Virus record (IMG/VR): IMGVR_UViG_3300029448_000487
Coordinates: 1 to 22,321 of that record
From: a virus
Reading direction: 5' to 3' (one strand)
DNA: 22,321 bases
Made by a program: the position numbers and the translations under genes. Numbering within the stretch: position 1 is the stretch's first letter; every line of letters begins with the position of its first letter. Below, piece by piece: positions 15,371-22,321 of the stretch. Below the pieces are notes generated by a model, which ran no database searches, was not told where the DNA came from, and saw only the letters and a program-made list of their open reading frames with translations.

Positions 15371-16446
15371 TATCTTTCTTCCTTTTGTTGAGGTGGTTGC
15401 TTTACTTCCTGACCAAAACGTCCGTAATATTCTTGTTGTAATTCTTGTTTCCTTACATTGTAAATACTGAGTTTTTCTCTAAGTACAGACAGTTTTTGAG
15501 TTGCTAGTTTTACAGACTCTAATTGACTGGTCAGTTCAACCCCTGCTCTAGAAACTTCTTGTTGAGCCACCATCATAACTGCTTGAATCATTTCACTGTC
15601 TTCATCATTAATCCATTCTGTTGCATCTGTTGTAACTATTTCGTTAGTAGCAGAATGATCTTTAGCCTTAGAGTCAATTAATCCTTTTGCAGTATCTAAA
15701 GCATCTCGCATAGTTCCATCGCCTAGATATGTATTTAAAGCGGTTTCTATAGTGCCTGCAAGCGTAACTATAGCATCAGTTTGAGATACAATTGTATCGT
15801 TTAAAATTCTTATAGCGGTAAATAAAACAATTAAATTTTCTAATTGAAAAGATACTCCATCAACCGAAGTGTCATTTCTTAGCGTAACTGCATCTATATT
15901 TGTATAATCAATTTTTTTTATTAACACTTTATCAGAAGGTGCTTTTGGTAAAACTTTTATTTTAGACTGCCCTGCAGTTGAATTATCAATTGTATAGATA
16001 GGGTGATAAGAGCTTGCTTGATAGATACTTCCATCTGCTTGAGTCCAATTTGCACCTGCATTTTCACAAGCAGTCTGCGTAAGATGTTGACTAAGACTAC
16101 AGAATCCACCGCCAAGATGATATGAGTTATAAAGGTCTTCAGAGATTTCTTTACATAAATGTCCATCTCGCAAAACTTCTAATATAGTTTGTACTGCATC
16201 ATCAAGAATTACATAAAAACTTTTATCAGCTTGTACTTGTGTTGAAAAAGTAGTAACAAGGCTTCTTATTAATTCTACATCTGTTTTAGCAGAACGATAA
16301 ACCACATCCCTAGCACCTTCTTTAAAATAATTCTTCCACTGATTCTCTAAATAAGTAGTTCCACTAGCGACTGGAATACCCGCTAAATTAAATATCTTAG
16401 CAAGTAGACTTACTCCATCAGTTGTGTTGCTGTTTGATTCTGACAT
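15370..16446 (-). CDS. Structural (neck/adaptor-type) protein with cysteine-bearing insert (358 aa)
   Basis: The ATG at 16446 is preceded by AT-rich sequence without its own Shine-Dalgarno; the nearest AGGAG lies on the far side of a strong hairpin. Residues 32-60 and 62-95 are helical, like other head-tail adaptors ('W..YF.EGARDVVYR' followed by a helix containing 'VQTILEVLRDG'). Residues 147-186 (YHPIYTIDNSTAGQSKIKVL followed by PKAPSDKVLIKKIDY) are beta. The helical C-terminal region includes LENLIVLFTAIRILNDTIV and a coiled coil ending KLSVLREKLSIYNVRKQELQ. Between them, residues 114-138 hold FCSLSQHLTQTACENAGANW, a Cys-x10-Cys-x6-Trp insert. It is a virion protein by position; adaptor or neck is inferred. 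The Gln/Pro-rich end (EVKQPPQQKEER) is probably flexible. Confidence 0.82.
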   Translation of the reverse strand: MSESNSNTTDGVSLLAKIFNLAGIPVASGTTYLENQWKNYFKEGARDVVYRSAKTDVELIRSLVTTFSTQVQADKSFYVILDDAVQTILEVLRDGHLCKEISEDLYNSYHLGGGFCSLSQHLTQTACENAGANWTQADGSIYQASSYHPIYTIDNSTAGQSKIKVLPKAPSDKVLIKKIDYTNIDAVTLRNDTSVDGVSFQLENLIVLFTAIRILNDTIVSQTDAIVTLAGTIETALNTYLGDGTMRDALDTAKGLIDSKAKDHSATNEIVTTDATEWINDEDSEMIQAVMMVAQQEVSRAGVELTSQLESVKLATQKLSVLREKLSIYNVRKQELQQEYYGRFGQEVKQPPQQKEER

Positions 16447-16485
16447 ATATTAGTTAAGGGGTCTGCGAAAACAGACCCCTCTCCT
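16446..16485 (-). promoter_or_regulatory. Stable hairpin between a Shine-Dalgarno and the start of the 358-aa gene
   Basis: On the transcribed strand AGGAG (16485-16481) is followed at once by a perfect 9-bp stem, AGGGGTCTG / CAGACCCCT (16480-16472 and 16465-16457) with a 6-base loop TTTTCG. Ten AT-rich bases and then the ATG (16446) follow. There is no U-tract after the stem, so it is not a classical terminator. The geometry suits a hairpin that brings AGGAG next to the start codon. It could also attenuate or stabilise the transcript after the capsid genes. Confidence 0.6.
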
Positions 16486-16507
16486 AGTTTGTTTGGTTAT
16501 CAAACGA

Positions 16508-16711
16508 TTATTCTATTGTTGTGGCAGCAAACAAAGGAATGTAGTAAATTGTTCCTGCTACGACTACTTTTAAAGCCTTTGTAGGAACACCATCTGCATT
16601 TCCCATTTTACCTGAACCCGATGCAATAGAGACTTCTCCGTTTTGAAGCATGTCTATTAGTGCATCAACAAAAGCGTCATTGCTGTTTGAACCATGTAAT
16701 GGATTTGCCAT
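16508..16711 (-). CDS. Small protein following the capsid gene (67 aa)
   Basis: The ATG at 16711 has AGGAGG nine bases upstream, 18 bases after the capsid gene stop, so it is probably translated strongly. The sequence has a polar N-terminus (ANPLHGSNSNDAF), one short helix (VDALIDMLQNGEVSIA), a Gly-rich turn, and a hydrophobic beta hairpin (LKVVVAGTIYYIPLFAAT). No family is recognised. Being directly after the major capsid gene and before a hairpin suggests a high-copy virion component such as a capsid decoration or minor head protein. This is only an inference from position. Confidence 0.72.
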   Translation of the reverse strand: MANPLHGSNSNDAFVDALIDMLQNGEVSIASGSGKMGNADGVPTKALKVVVAGTIYYIPLFAATTIE

Positions 16712-16729
16712 ATTCTATATCCTCCTAGA

Positions 16730-18304
16730 TTAACTTGCGTTCCAAATAGCGTGTTTCTCAGGCATTGAAAATTCCATACCAGCTTCGGTAAGAATTTGAT
16801 CAACTCTGCGGTCAACACCACTATTTTCAAGAGTTTGAACACCAACGTAAATTGATGTATCACGATTTACACCGTTACCTACTAGAGGTCTGTATGCAAC
16901 ATGTTTAAGATCAACACCCATGATAGCAATCTTAGTTCCGTCTAAATGGATATTTCTAACTACATTCATATCTCCATAAGGAGTTGCGATAGTAGTCATA
17001 TCAAGACCTAAGACTTTCTTGCGACCTGTTACTGCAAGGTCAGCACGAAATACAGAAGTATTTATCTTTAGGGTTTGATTAAAGTATCCACCTATTTGAT
17101 GTAACCAGTTATACACTGCAGTTGAGCAAAAGAATACTGATCCTTTTCCACCACCGTATCTTGGGTCTAATAATGCTGACATATCGTTTAAGAAATCATC
17201 TGCATTTTTATCAGCAGTCCATGAAAATACGTTTCCATAGCTAGAAACCCAATCTACTGCACCTTGTGTCGTTCTATATTTTGAGCTTTGAGAACCAAAT
17301 AACATAGATTGTTCAATATCGAACTTGTGTTCAATAAGCTTTTCTTTCCATATTCTTGCCCACTCATTACCTTCATACTTCAAAACAGTTGCACGATCAG
17401 TGTTGGTCATCGCCATTGATGTTTTCCAAATCTGAGTCATACCGTATGCAGTCTTAAAAGGTTGATCTTTCCAACTGTCTGGAAATCCAGTTCCTTTATC
17501 AAACGTAGTTCCCATAACATAGCATTTCATGTTTTCTAAATCTGCCATATTTAAAGGTTTTCCCTCTGCATCATTAATTAAACTAGCTAATGCTATACCG
17601 TGAGTTGCGTGTCCTACTACATTTTTAGAAGCACTTCCACCTGCGGTATCTACTAATGGTACATAAGCATTTGAACTAAGAGAACATGGTTTAACTACTA
17701 CCATTTTTAATAGCGTATGAGCCATGTTTGTGCTATCTGCCCAAGTGGTTGAACCTGGTACTTGAGTTGCTTCTTGGACTTTTGCCACTACATAGTCAAC
17801 TGCTTTACCTGCCGCTGCCGAAGCAAGAGGTATTCTTACTAACTGCCCAGCAATAAAGAAGATCGGTTCTGTGTTTTCAGCCCCAATCTTTACTTCGTTT
17901 TTAGTTTGACCATAGATATTAGCTACATTGCCTTCATTTTTATAATCTCCAGCCATTTTTACATAAAACACAGTATCAACAGTGTCTAATGCAACTGTAC
18001 CTAAAGCAATAGCACTGTCGTAATCCCATGTGCTATTATTATGAGAAAATCCCGCAGGATAAGCATAACGCTTATGCCAAGAACCTCTACGTTCAGTGTA
18101 TTTAAACTGAGGGTCGTCAGTTGGTTTTTTTGCTAGTTTACTTACAAGACGGAAAAATGGGTCTTGTGATATTGATAATTCAGAAACACGACTCCCAAAG
18201 TCGTATTTTCTTCTCAGGTCACCTGTATCTGGATACCCTGTTGTTATATTGTCGGTAAACGTACCAATGTCGTTACCGCCTTTGTAAAGAATGTCGTTAG
18301 CCAC
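16730..18304 (-). CDS. Major capsid protein, HK97-fold type (524 aa)
   Basis: It starts with GTG at 18304, with AAAGGAG about six bases upstream; the upstream in-frame sequence has no better start. Position after a portal and an acidic scaffold-like protein, length, and content point to the major capsid protein. Content includes a flexible N-terminus (GTFTDNITTGYPDTGDLRRK), a 'dPFFRLVSKL...DDPQFKYTERRGSWHKR' segment, long helices with Lys/Glu (WARIWKEKLIEHKFDIEQSM), and strand patterns near the end (AIMGVDLKHVAYRPLVGNG). I think the family is the SU10-like (DUF5309-type) group of HK97-fold capsids, but cannot confirm it. It has no obvious protease domain or signal peptide. It would assemble with scaffold and portal into procapsids. 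Remote-homology search or fold prediction would settle the family. Confidence 0.88.
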   Translation of the reverse strand: MANDILYKGGNDIGTFTDNITTGYPDTGDLRRKYDFGSRVSELSISQDPFFRLVSKLAKKPTDDPQFKYTERRGSWHKRYAYPAGFSHNNSTWDYDSAIALGTVALDTVDTVFYVKMAGDYKNEGNVANIYGQTKNEVKIGAENTEPIFFIAGQLVRIPLASAAAGKAVDYVVAKVQEATQVPGSTTWADSTNMAHTLLKMVVVKPCSLSSNAYVPLVDTAGGSASKNVVGHATHGIALASLINDAEGKPLNMADLENMKCYVMGTTFDKGTGFPDSWKDQPFKTAYGMTQIWKTSMAMTNTDRATVLKYEGNEWARIWKEKLIEHKFDIEQSMLFGSQSSKYRTTQGAVDWVSSYGNVFSWTADKNADDFLNDMSALLDPRYGGGKGSVFFCSTAVYNWLHQIGGYFNQTLKINTSVFRADLAVTGRKKVLGLDMTTIATPYGDMNVVRNIHLDGTKIAIMGVDLKHVAYRPLVGNGVNRDTSIYVGVQTLENSGVDRRVDQILTEAGMEFSMPEKHAIWNAS

Positions 18305-18352
18305 TCTAAACTCCTTTTTTTAAGAGTTCTGAGTAGTCTATATATAAACTAC
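18303..18352 (-). promoter_or_regulatory. Possible translational control structures before the capsid GTG
   Basis: Two small inverted repeats fill the 44-base gap. The first, 18333-18352, is GTAGTTTATATATAGACTAC on the transcribed strand. It is an 8-bp stem with a UAUA loop and one G-U pair, and it includes the scaffold stop codon. The second, 18303-18327, pairs ACTC-TAAA with TTTA-GAGT around a one-base bulge, with loop AAAAGGAG containing the Shine-Dalgarno and the stem partly covering the GTG. The stems are weak and AT-rich, so their role is uncertain. Confidence 0.35.
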
Positions 18353-19281
18353 CCGAACAAGTTGTCTAATTCTGCATCCATACCAAGCATTGCATCAAAG
18401 ACCTTATCTTCTTGCGATTGCTTTGGTTTGCCTGCACTATTTACTCCACTTGCACTTGTAGGCATGTTCCTTACGTTCCTCATTTGGTTCATCATATCAG
18501 CTTTAGTCGCATTTGCAGTATTCTGAGCGACTTTATCTCTATTAATAAGATAATTCACATCATCTAAAGTCATCTTATGTTGTTGAGCTTTAGACTTAAA
18601 TTCTGCAAACTGTTCCTCTGTCATATTATTCCGTTTCATAAATTCAAGTTCTTCACCTTGTCTCGCTTTAGCTTGTTGAATTTGTGCAGACTTTTGCTTT
18701 TCAGCATTTATCATCGTACCGACTCTTTGTTGCACAATCCCATCTACATGAGCGTTCATAAGTTTAGCACTATCTGATTCGGGATCTGACATTGCCTCTG
18801 ATTGATCAAACATAAAATCCTCTCCAAGATTTAACTTCTCTTGAATTGTCTTTGCTGGTTGACCTCCATTTACCAAATAGTCACGGACATGATCTACAAG
18901 TCCACTATCTTTTTTCATAGCCTCTAGAACTGGAACAAACGGTTCAAGTTCTTTCAACTGCCCTTTAAGATTTACCGCTTCTCGACTACTGTCTGAATAG
19001 CGTTTCTTATAAGGGTTGTTTTCATCATCCCATTGATTAGAGCCATCGTTTTGTGTGGAGTGAGTTGCCTGTTCGGGGTCACTCGTCTGTTGACGGGTTG
19101 CTTGAGGGATTTCATCGTCAATGATTGCACCATTAACGTTTTTATCCAAAGCATCAAAAAATTCATTCCCATCGGAGCCTTCTGCGAATCCATCTTCAAA
19201 CTGATCTATTGATTCAAAATCATTAATCGGTTTGGTTTCCTCTGCAGGAGGGTTACCTTTTTGGTCTTGAGAAACTGCCAT
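18349..19281 (-). CDS. Scaffold-like capsid assembly protein (310 aa)
   Basis: The ATG at 19281 lies 31 bases after the portal stop, with AAGGA about ten bases upstream. The protein is acidic and polar at the N-terminus (FESIDQFEDGFAEGSDGNEF). It has a Gln/Lys/Glu helical middle (KQKSAQIQQAKARQGEELEF) and a polar C-terminus (KPKQSQEDKVFDAMLGMDAE). It has no hydrophobic core, no Cys, no membrane segment and no protease motif. Charged, mostly helical proteins of about 300 residues lying directly between portal and capsid genes are typical phage scaffolding proteins (P22 gp8 has a similar size). Function comes from position and composition; sequence similarity to known scaffolds is not visible by eye. 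Confidence 0.8.
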   Translation of the reverse strand: MAVSQDQKGNPPAEETKPINDFESIDQFEDGFAEGSDGNEFFDALDKNVNGAIIDDEIPQATRQQTSDPEQATHSTQNDGSNQWDDENNPYKKRYSDSSREAVNLKGQLKELEPFVPVLEAMKKDSGLVDHVRDYLVNGGQPAKTIQEKLNLGEDFMFDQSEAMSDPESDSAKLMNAHVDGIVQQRVGTMINAEKQKSAQIQQAKARQGEELEFMKRNNMTEEQFAEFKSKAQQHKMTLDDVNYLINRDKVAQNTANATKADMMNQMRNVRNMPTSASGVNSAGKPKQSQEDKVFDAMLGMDAELDNLFG

Positions 19282-19312
19282 GCTTCATACTTCCTTTTAG
19301 TTATGTTGTATT

Positions 19313-21607
19313 TTATTCATTGTCACTTGTCTTTGACAAGTTGTTTTGAAATTTTTGTAATTCTAAATCCATTTTACCTTTTTGAGCTTGTGCTTCATTC
19401 TGCATTACATGTTGAAGTAGCTTCTGTTTACCCTCTGTTTCAATGTATTTCTTTTTCTCGTCAGATTTAATCTGCTCTTTGTTTCGAGTAATTTCCATCT
19501 CGGCTTGCATAACCTTGCCTTTAATACCTGCTTGAACCAGTTGTCGCTCTAAGGTTTCTATTGCACCATCTTTATCTTTAATAGACTCTTGCATATTCTC
19601 AATTTGACTTTGCATTTGAGCATATAAACTTTTGCGTTTTGCGATTTGTTCTTTATTTCGTATGTCTGTCTCAGCTAATACCGCAATATCATCTACAATA
19701 CCCATTTTAAGCATTTCTTTCATTTCATCTAAGTATGCCCATCTATTAACAGGGAGTGTAGAACCTGCAACAACCTTAACATCAAACTTAGCAGAAGCAT
19801 AGTCCATTGACTTACCAATAGCTTCTCCCATATCGTTATACATAGGAATGTTAATCTCGGTTTCTTTTCCTTCTTGTAATGTATTAGGTTGAATAATTCT
19901 AAATCGTTTATTTGCACTGTAAACACTTTGAGAAAATTGCATAATAACTTCCCCAAGTTGTTTCAATGCAGGTTCAATACTGTGTTTCATCCATTGTTTA
20001 ATTCTTCGAGTTCCGTACTCATCCATAGCTAACATACCTCGGTAAGTCTCATGTTGACTTCCTGTATCTCCTTGCATAGCTGAATAAATTCCCGCAAGAT
20101 ATTCCATATCCGTTTTACCTTCTTGAACAATGCTAAAAAAAGCATTAGATAACGGTGCAGGCATTACAGGAGTTGGAGCTTCTGATCCTGCTCGTATTGG
20201 AAGTAAAGCACCAGGGGAGGCTGAGTATTTTTCCCATGTCTCAGCATCAATAGACCCTTCTTCATACATCCAACGTAAGGATGAACCAAGGGAAGCATTG
20301 TGAACGAGGATTTGGTGACTTTTGTTTATTTCTCTCTGTTTGCCTATTAAAGGTGAAACTGCAGACATTGAGAAAGGCGTACCAGTCCATTTAAAATGGA
20401 AAGGAACTAGCGGGTAATCTTTAACGGTGTCAGGTAAAACTTTTTCATATAAAAACTGACCTCCTGCTGTGCAACACAACTTAATTCTTGTTCCTTTAAA
20501 AGGAATCATTTCTATTACATTTTTAGAAAACTCTCTATCTTTAATTAAGATATCAAACTCTTTCTTAGAAACCACTTTGTTTTCAATCTTACTAGCTTCT
20601 TTCTGTAAAAGACTCATTTGTTCTTGTGAAAAAGCTTGGAGTTGTTGTTCCATTTCATCAGATGCTTTTTTCATTTCCAATTCAAATCTTTGCGGTAACA
20701 TCTTACCTGACTGAACTGCCATTTGCATCTGTTGTTGTTTTTCCATCATTTGAACTTCAAGTTCTTGTTTCATCTCCATAACCATAACTTGAATCTGTTC
20801 TTGCATCTGTTTTAATTGTTCAGGTGAAGGTGGAATCCTATAAAAAACATTCACATATTCAACTTGTACTTTTTCATACGTTTCAAAAAACTCAACCATT
20901 TCATCCATAGTTCCGTCTGATCTAGCTGAAGCTGAATTGTTATTGTCTTTAGGGGTAAATAAAGATTGTTCTGAGTCATGCATTGCTCTATCTGAATACA
21001 CATCATAGGTTTCAACATTGTGAGCTTTTTTAATCTTTCTTTTGTGTTCAGGAAATAACTTTTCTAAATGATTTCTAGGCAACATTTTTCTAATAATTAT
21101 ATACGATGCATCTCTAAACAACATATCTCTTGATTTAGGATCTACATATACATCAAAAGGTTCAGGTTGTTTTAAGGTAACCTCACCCATTCCATTATCC
21201 ATATTTGGATCAACGTCAACTAAAAAATAACCAACAGACTTACATATCGAATCGTTTATAGCATTTGCATATAATGTAGACCCCGAAGATAAGTTCCATA
21301 TATAATCAGATAAATCACTAAAGACTGCTGCGACATCACTATCTGATCCTTCTGAACCCACTGCTTGCCATCTAGGATTATTGGCAGTAGCGTAAAAGTT
21401 TAACATTTCTACAACAGGCATAATCCTATTAATAGTAAACGTAGGCATGCCTTGTTCTTCTAAGTTGTCTTTTTCGTCTTGAGAAAGTTGAGAATCATTA
21501 GCAAATTCATACCCTTTGGTATTAATCCGTTCCCATTGCTGTCTTTCCCAAGTCTCAGCAAGGTTAAATAACTCTTTGACTTTATCTGCTTTTTTATTTT
21601 TTTTCAT
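19313..21607 (-). CDS. Portal protein, P22-type size (764 aa)
   Basis: AAGGT lies five to six bases before the ATG at 21607. Portal features: a long N-terminal helix (AETWERQQWERINTKG), 'PTFTINRIMPVVEMLNFYAT' (a motif of podovirus portals), the NPRW...DLSDYIWNLSSGS region, and 'EPFDVYVDPKSRDMLFRDAS', the wing/stem beta part. Later come KRKIKKAH, KTDMEYLAGIYSAMQGD, and MDEYGTRRIKQWMKHSIEP, the crown-side helix. Residues about 650-764 form a charged helix (QIENMQESIKDKDGAIETLE...) that could form a coiled-coil barrel as in P22 gp1. The odd feature is a Met/Gln-rich helix at about residues 262-348, inside the wing region. As the twelve-fold vertex it would anchor terminase and the tail. Confidence 0.9.
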   Translation of the reverse strand: MKKNKKADKVKELFNLAETWERQQWERINTKGYEFANDSQLSQDEKDNLEEQGMPTFTINRIMPVVEMLNFYATANNPRWQAVGSEGSDSDVAAVFSDLSDYIWNLSSGSTLYANAINDSICKSVGYFLVDVDPNMDNGMGEVTLKQPEPFDVYVDPKSRDMLFRDASYIIIRKMLPRNHLEKLFPEHKRKIKKAHNVETYDVYSDRAMHDSEQSLFTPKDNNNSASARSDGTMDEMVEFFETYEKVQVEYVNVFYRIPPSPEQLKQMQEQIQVMVMEMKQELEVQMMEKQQQMQMAVQSGKMLPQRFELEMKKASDEMEQQLQAFSQEQMSLLQKEASKIENKVVSKKEFDILIKDREFSKNVIEMIPFKGTRIKLCCTAGGQFLYEKVLPDTVKDYPLVPFHFKWTGTPFSMSAVSPLIGKQREINKSHQILVHNASLGSSLRWMYEEGSIDAETWEKYSASPGALLPIRAGSEAPTPVMPAPLSNAFFSIVQEGKTDMEYLAGIYSAMQGDTGSQHETYRGMLAMDEYGTRRIKQWMKHSIEPALKQLGEVIMQFSQSVYSANKRFRIIQPNTLQEGKETEINIPMYNDMGEAIGKSMDYASAKFDVKVVAGSTLPVNRWAYLDEMKEMLKMGIVDDIAVLAETDIRNKEQIAKRKSLYAQMQSQIENMQESIKDKDGAIETLERQLVQAGIKGKVMQAEMEITRNKEQIKSDEKKKYIETEGKQKLLQHVMQNEAQAQKGKMDLELQKFQNNLSKTSDNE

Positions 21608-21615
21608 AATTTACC

Positions 21616-21933
21616 TTAGTGCTTGCCATTGAGGCGACTTAAACTCCCTTCAATTCGAGAAATTTGTGAGTCCAAGTCTCTAGTGTTTCTATTTAGGTCG
21701 TCAAATTTCCGATCAAGTTTCTCATCTGATTTATTCCATCTTTCTATCAGTTTTATAACCATTCCTTCCATATTTTCTAGCGTTTCACTTTGTCCTTTAT
21801 TTTCAACTTCTAATTCTTTTAACACTTGTTGCTGTGCTTCACTTTTTTTAGATAATGAAACGACTAAATAAACGAACATTGCCCCTACTACTCCTATCAT
21901 CCCCGCTTCGCCATATATAGCCATAAAATCCAT
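21616..21933 (-). CDS. Holin-like/coiled-coil membrane protein (105 aa)
   Basis: A TTG at 21957 would add eight residues, but the ATG at 21933 overlaps the stop of the preceding gene as TAATG and follows a purine-rich stretch (AAGGAAAAAGAAG), so I use it. The N-terminus is one transmembrane segment (EAGMIGVVGAMFVYLVVSL), followed by a long charged helix with heptads (KSEAQQQVLKELEVENKGQ, LDRKFDDLNRNTRDLDSQIS). This resembles BhlA/UviB-type holins or an inner-membrane spanin-like subunit. It occurs before the portal gene, away from the lysozyme-like gene, so a lysis function is possible but not shown. No signal peptide cleavage motif is visible. Confidence 0.72.
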   Translation of the reverse strand: MDFMAIYGEAGMIGVVGAMFVYLVVSLSKKSEAQQQVLKELEVENKGQSETLENMEGMVIKLIERWNKSDEKLDRKFDDLNRNTRDLDSQISRIEGSLSRLNGKH

Positions 21934-22253
21934 TACTTCTTTTTCCTTTTCCTCCAACTAAGGGGATTAATGTTGAGTTCTTTTTCATAGAACTTTAATT
22001 TTTTTTCTAATTCTTCTAGCTGTACACTTTCTTCCAACTGATGCTTAGCAACCAGCAACTTAATTTCAGCATGAGCTTCCAAAACTTCTGCTTCAAGACT
22101 TTGTATTCTGCCTTGTATGTCAAGCCAAGCGAAAGTAAGACTAGAAATGAGTACGCCAAGCTGAACCAAAAGTTTCCAGTTAATTGTGATATAAGCGTTA
22201 TCGTCAATAATCCCAGTGCGATAAGAGCGAGCAGATTTAATTTTTTCATTCAC
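21933..22253 (-). CDS. Membrane-anchored coiled-coil protein, spanin-like (106 aa)
   Basis: The start is GTG at 22253, directly after an in-frame TAA, with only a weak Shine-Dalgarno. It overlaps the end of the upstream gene by eight bases. After 25 polar residues there is one transmembrane helix (NWKLLVQLGVLISSLTFAWL). A coiled coil follows (RIQSLEAEVLEAHAEIKLLV, HQLEESVQLEELEKKLKFYE), ending in basic NPLSWRKRKKK. This topology (short N-terminus, membrane anchor, long charged helix) fits an i-spanin-type (Rz-like) or other membrane-tethering protein. A different frame starting at the ATG at 22249 is also open for 77 residues and is discussed in the findings. I consider the 106-residue frame the real one. 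Confidence 0.68.
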   Translation of the reverse strand: MNEKIKSARSYRTGIIDDNAYITINWKLLVQLGVLISSLTFAWLDIQGRIQSLEAEVLEAHAEIKLLVAKHQLEESVQLEELEKKLKFYEKELNINPLSWRKRKKK

Positions 22254-22321
22254 TTACCAACTCTACGTTTTCATATTGCTGATGAAAGAAACACCAATTT
22301 TCCCCAACTCTAATATCACGA
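22246..22321 (-). CDS. C-terminal end of an upstream gene, unidentified (partial, 24 aa)
   Basis: One frame is open from the right edge to a TGA at 22248-22246 and reads RDIRVGENWCFFHQQYENVE plus four residues. The other two frames contain early stops. It overlaps the next GTG by eight bases and the ATG at 22249 as ATGA, as expected in this operon. In this phage layout a terminase or another lysis/packaging gene could be here, but 24 residues do not allow an identification. Confidence 0.5.
   Translation of the reverse strand, partial: RDIRVGENWCFFHQQYENVELVSE

Noticed and set aside
16457-16480. Hairpin as rho-independent terminator
   Set aside because: The stem is strong but no run of T follows on either strand, and the next start codon is ten bases away. 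Kept as a possible translational element instead.
16490-16504. Small inverted repeat GTTTG-ATAAC-CAAAC
   Set aside because: A five-base stem in AT-rich DNA overlapping the 67-residue gene stop region is expected by chance and has no clear role.
20469-20714. Plus-strand 81-residue frame
   Set aside because: It is antisense to the Gln/Met-rich coiled coil of the portal.
21934-21957. TTG start adding eight residues to the 105-residue membrane protein
   Set aside because: No Shine-Dalgarno lies before the TTG; the ATG at 21933 is coupled to the upstream stop.
1-22321. tRNA genes, CRISPR arrays, integrase or attachment sites
   Set aside because: I looked and saw no cloverleaf, regular direct repeats with spacers, or recombinase motifs.

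Overview
The window is a dense late-gene (virion morphogenesis) block of a tailed double-stranded DNA phage. Every supported gene is on the minus strand, so the block is transcribed from right to left. Genes are packed with gaps of at most about 60 bases, and at least eight junctions overlap in the form TAATG, TGATG or ATGA. This points to one long polycistronic transcript with translational coupling. The DNA is AT-rich, Shine-Dalgarno motifs (AAGGAGG and shorter) are common, and no tail-sheath, tail-tube or long tape-measure module is visible. A portal, scaffold and capsid set followed by small connector-like proteins, a large beta-rich tail protein and a run of large ejection-type proteins suggests a short-tailed (podovirus-like) phage. 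Composition and protein style resemble phages of marine bacteria, but the host cannot be read from this window.

In transcription order the layout is as follows. (i) 22321-21616: the 3' end of an unidentified gene, then two small proteins with a single membrane segment plus a coiled coil (spanin- or holin-like). (ii) 21607-16730: portal, acidic scaffold-like protein, and major capsid protein with a GTG start. (iii) 16711-14413: a small conserved protein, a strong hairpin, a 358-residue structural protein with a cysteine-bearing insert, and three small proteins in the usual place of head-completion and adaptor proteins. (iv) 14403-12829: a lysozyme/transglycosylase-like protein, a holin-like coiled-coil membrane protein, and a zinc-ribbon metallophosphoesterase. 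(v) 12818-12321: two tiny paralogous proteins, best read as two overlapping frames rather than one longer ORF, plus a 62-residue orphan. (vi) 12366-9925: an 813-residue tail/hub-like protein. (vii) 9925-1: a 60-residue protein, then four large proteins (335, 285, 752 and at least 1,869 residues) that look like internal virion or ejection proteins. The last is a giant cut by the left edge.

Functionally, portal, scaffold and capsid build the procapsid. The small proteins and the 813-residue protein likely complete the neck and short tail. The leftmost proteins are probably packaged and injected with the DNA. The most interesting items are the giant protein with a faint RNA-polymerase-like segment near the window edge, the hidden pair of EXVK(S/T)P(S/T)xxDD microproteins, the zinc-ribbon phosphoesterase inside a structural operon, and a stable hairpin that may bridge a distant ribosome-binding site to the start codon of the 358-residue gene. 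No tRNA, CRISPR array, insertion sequence, integrase, attachment site or replication gene was seen. There is no gene-free stretch longer than about 60 bases.
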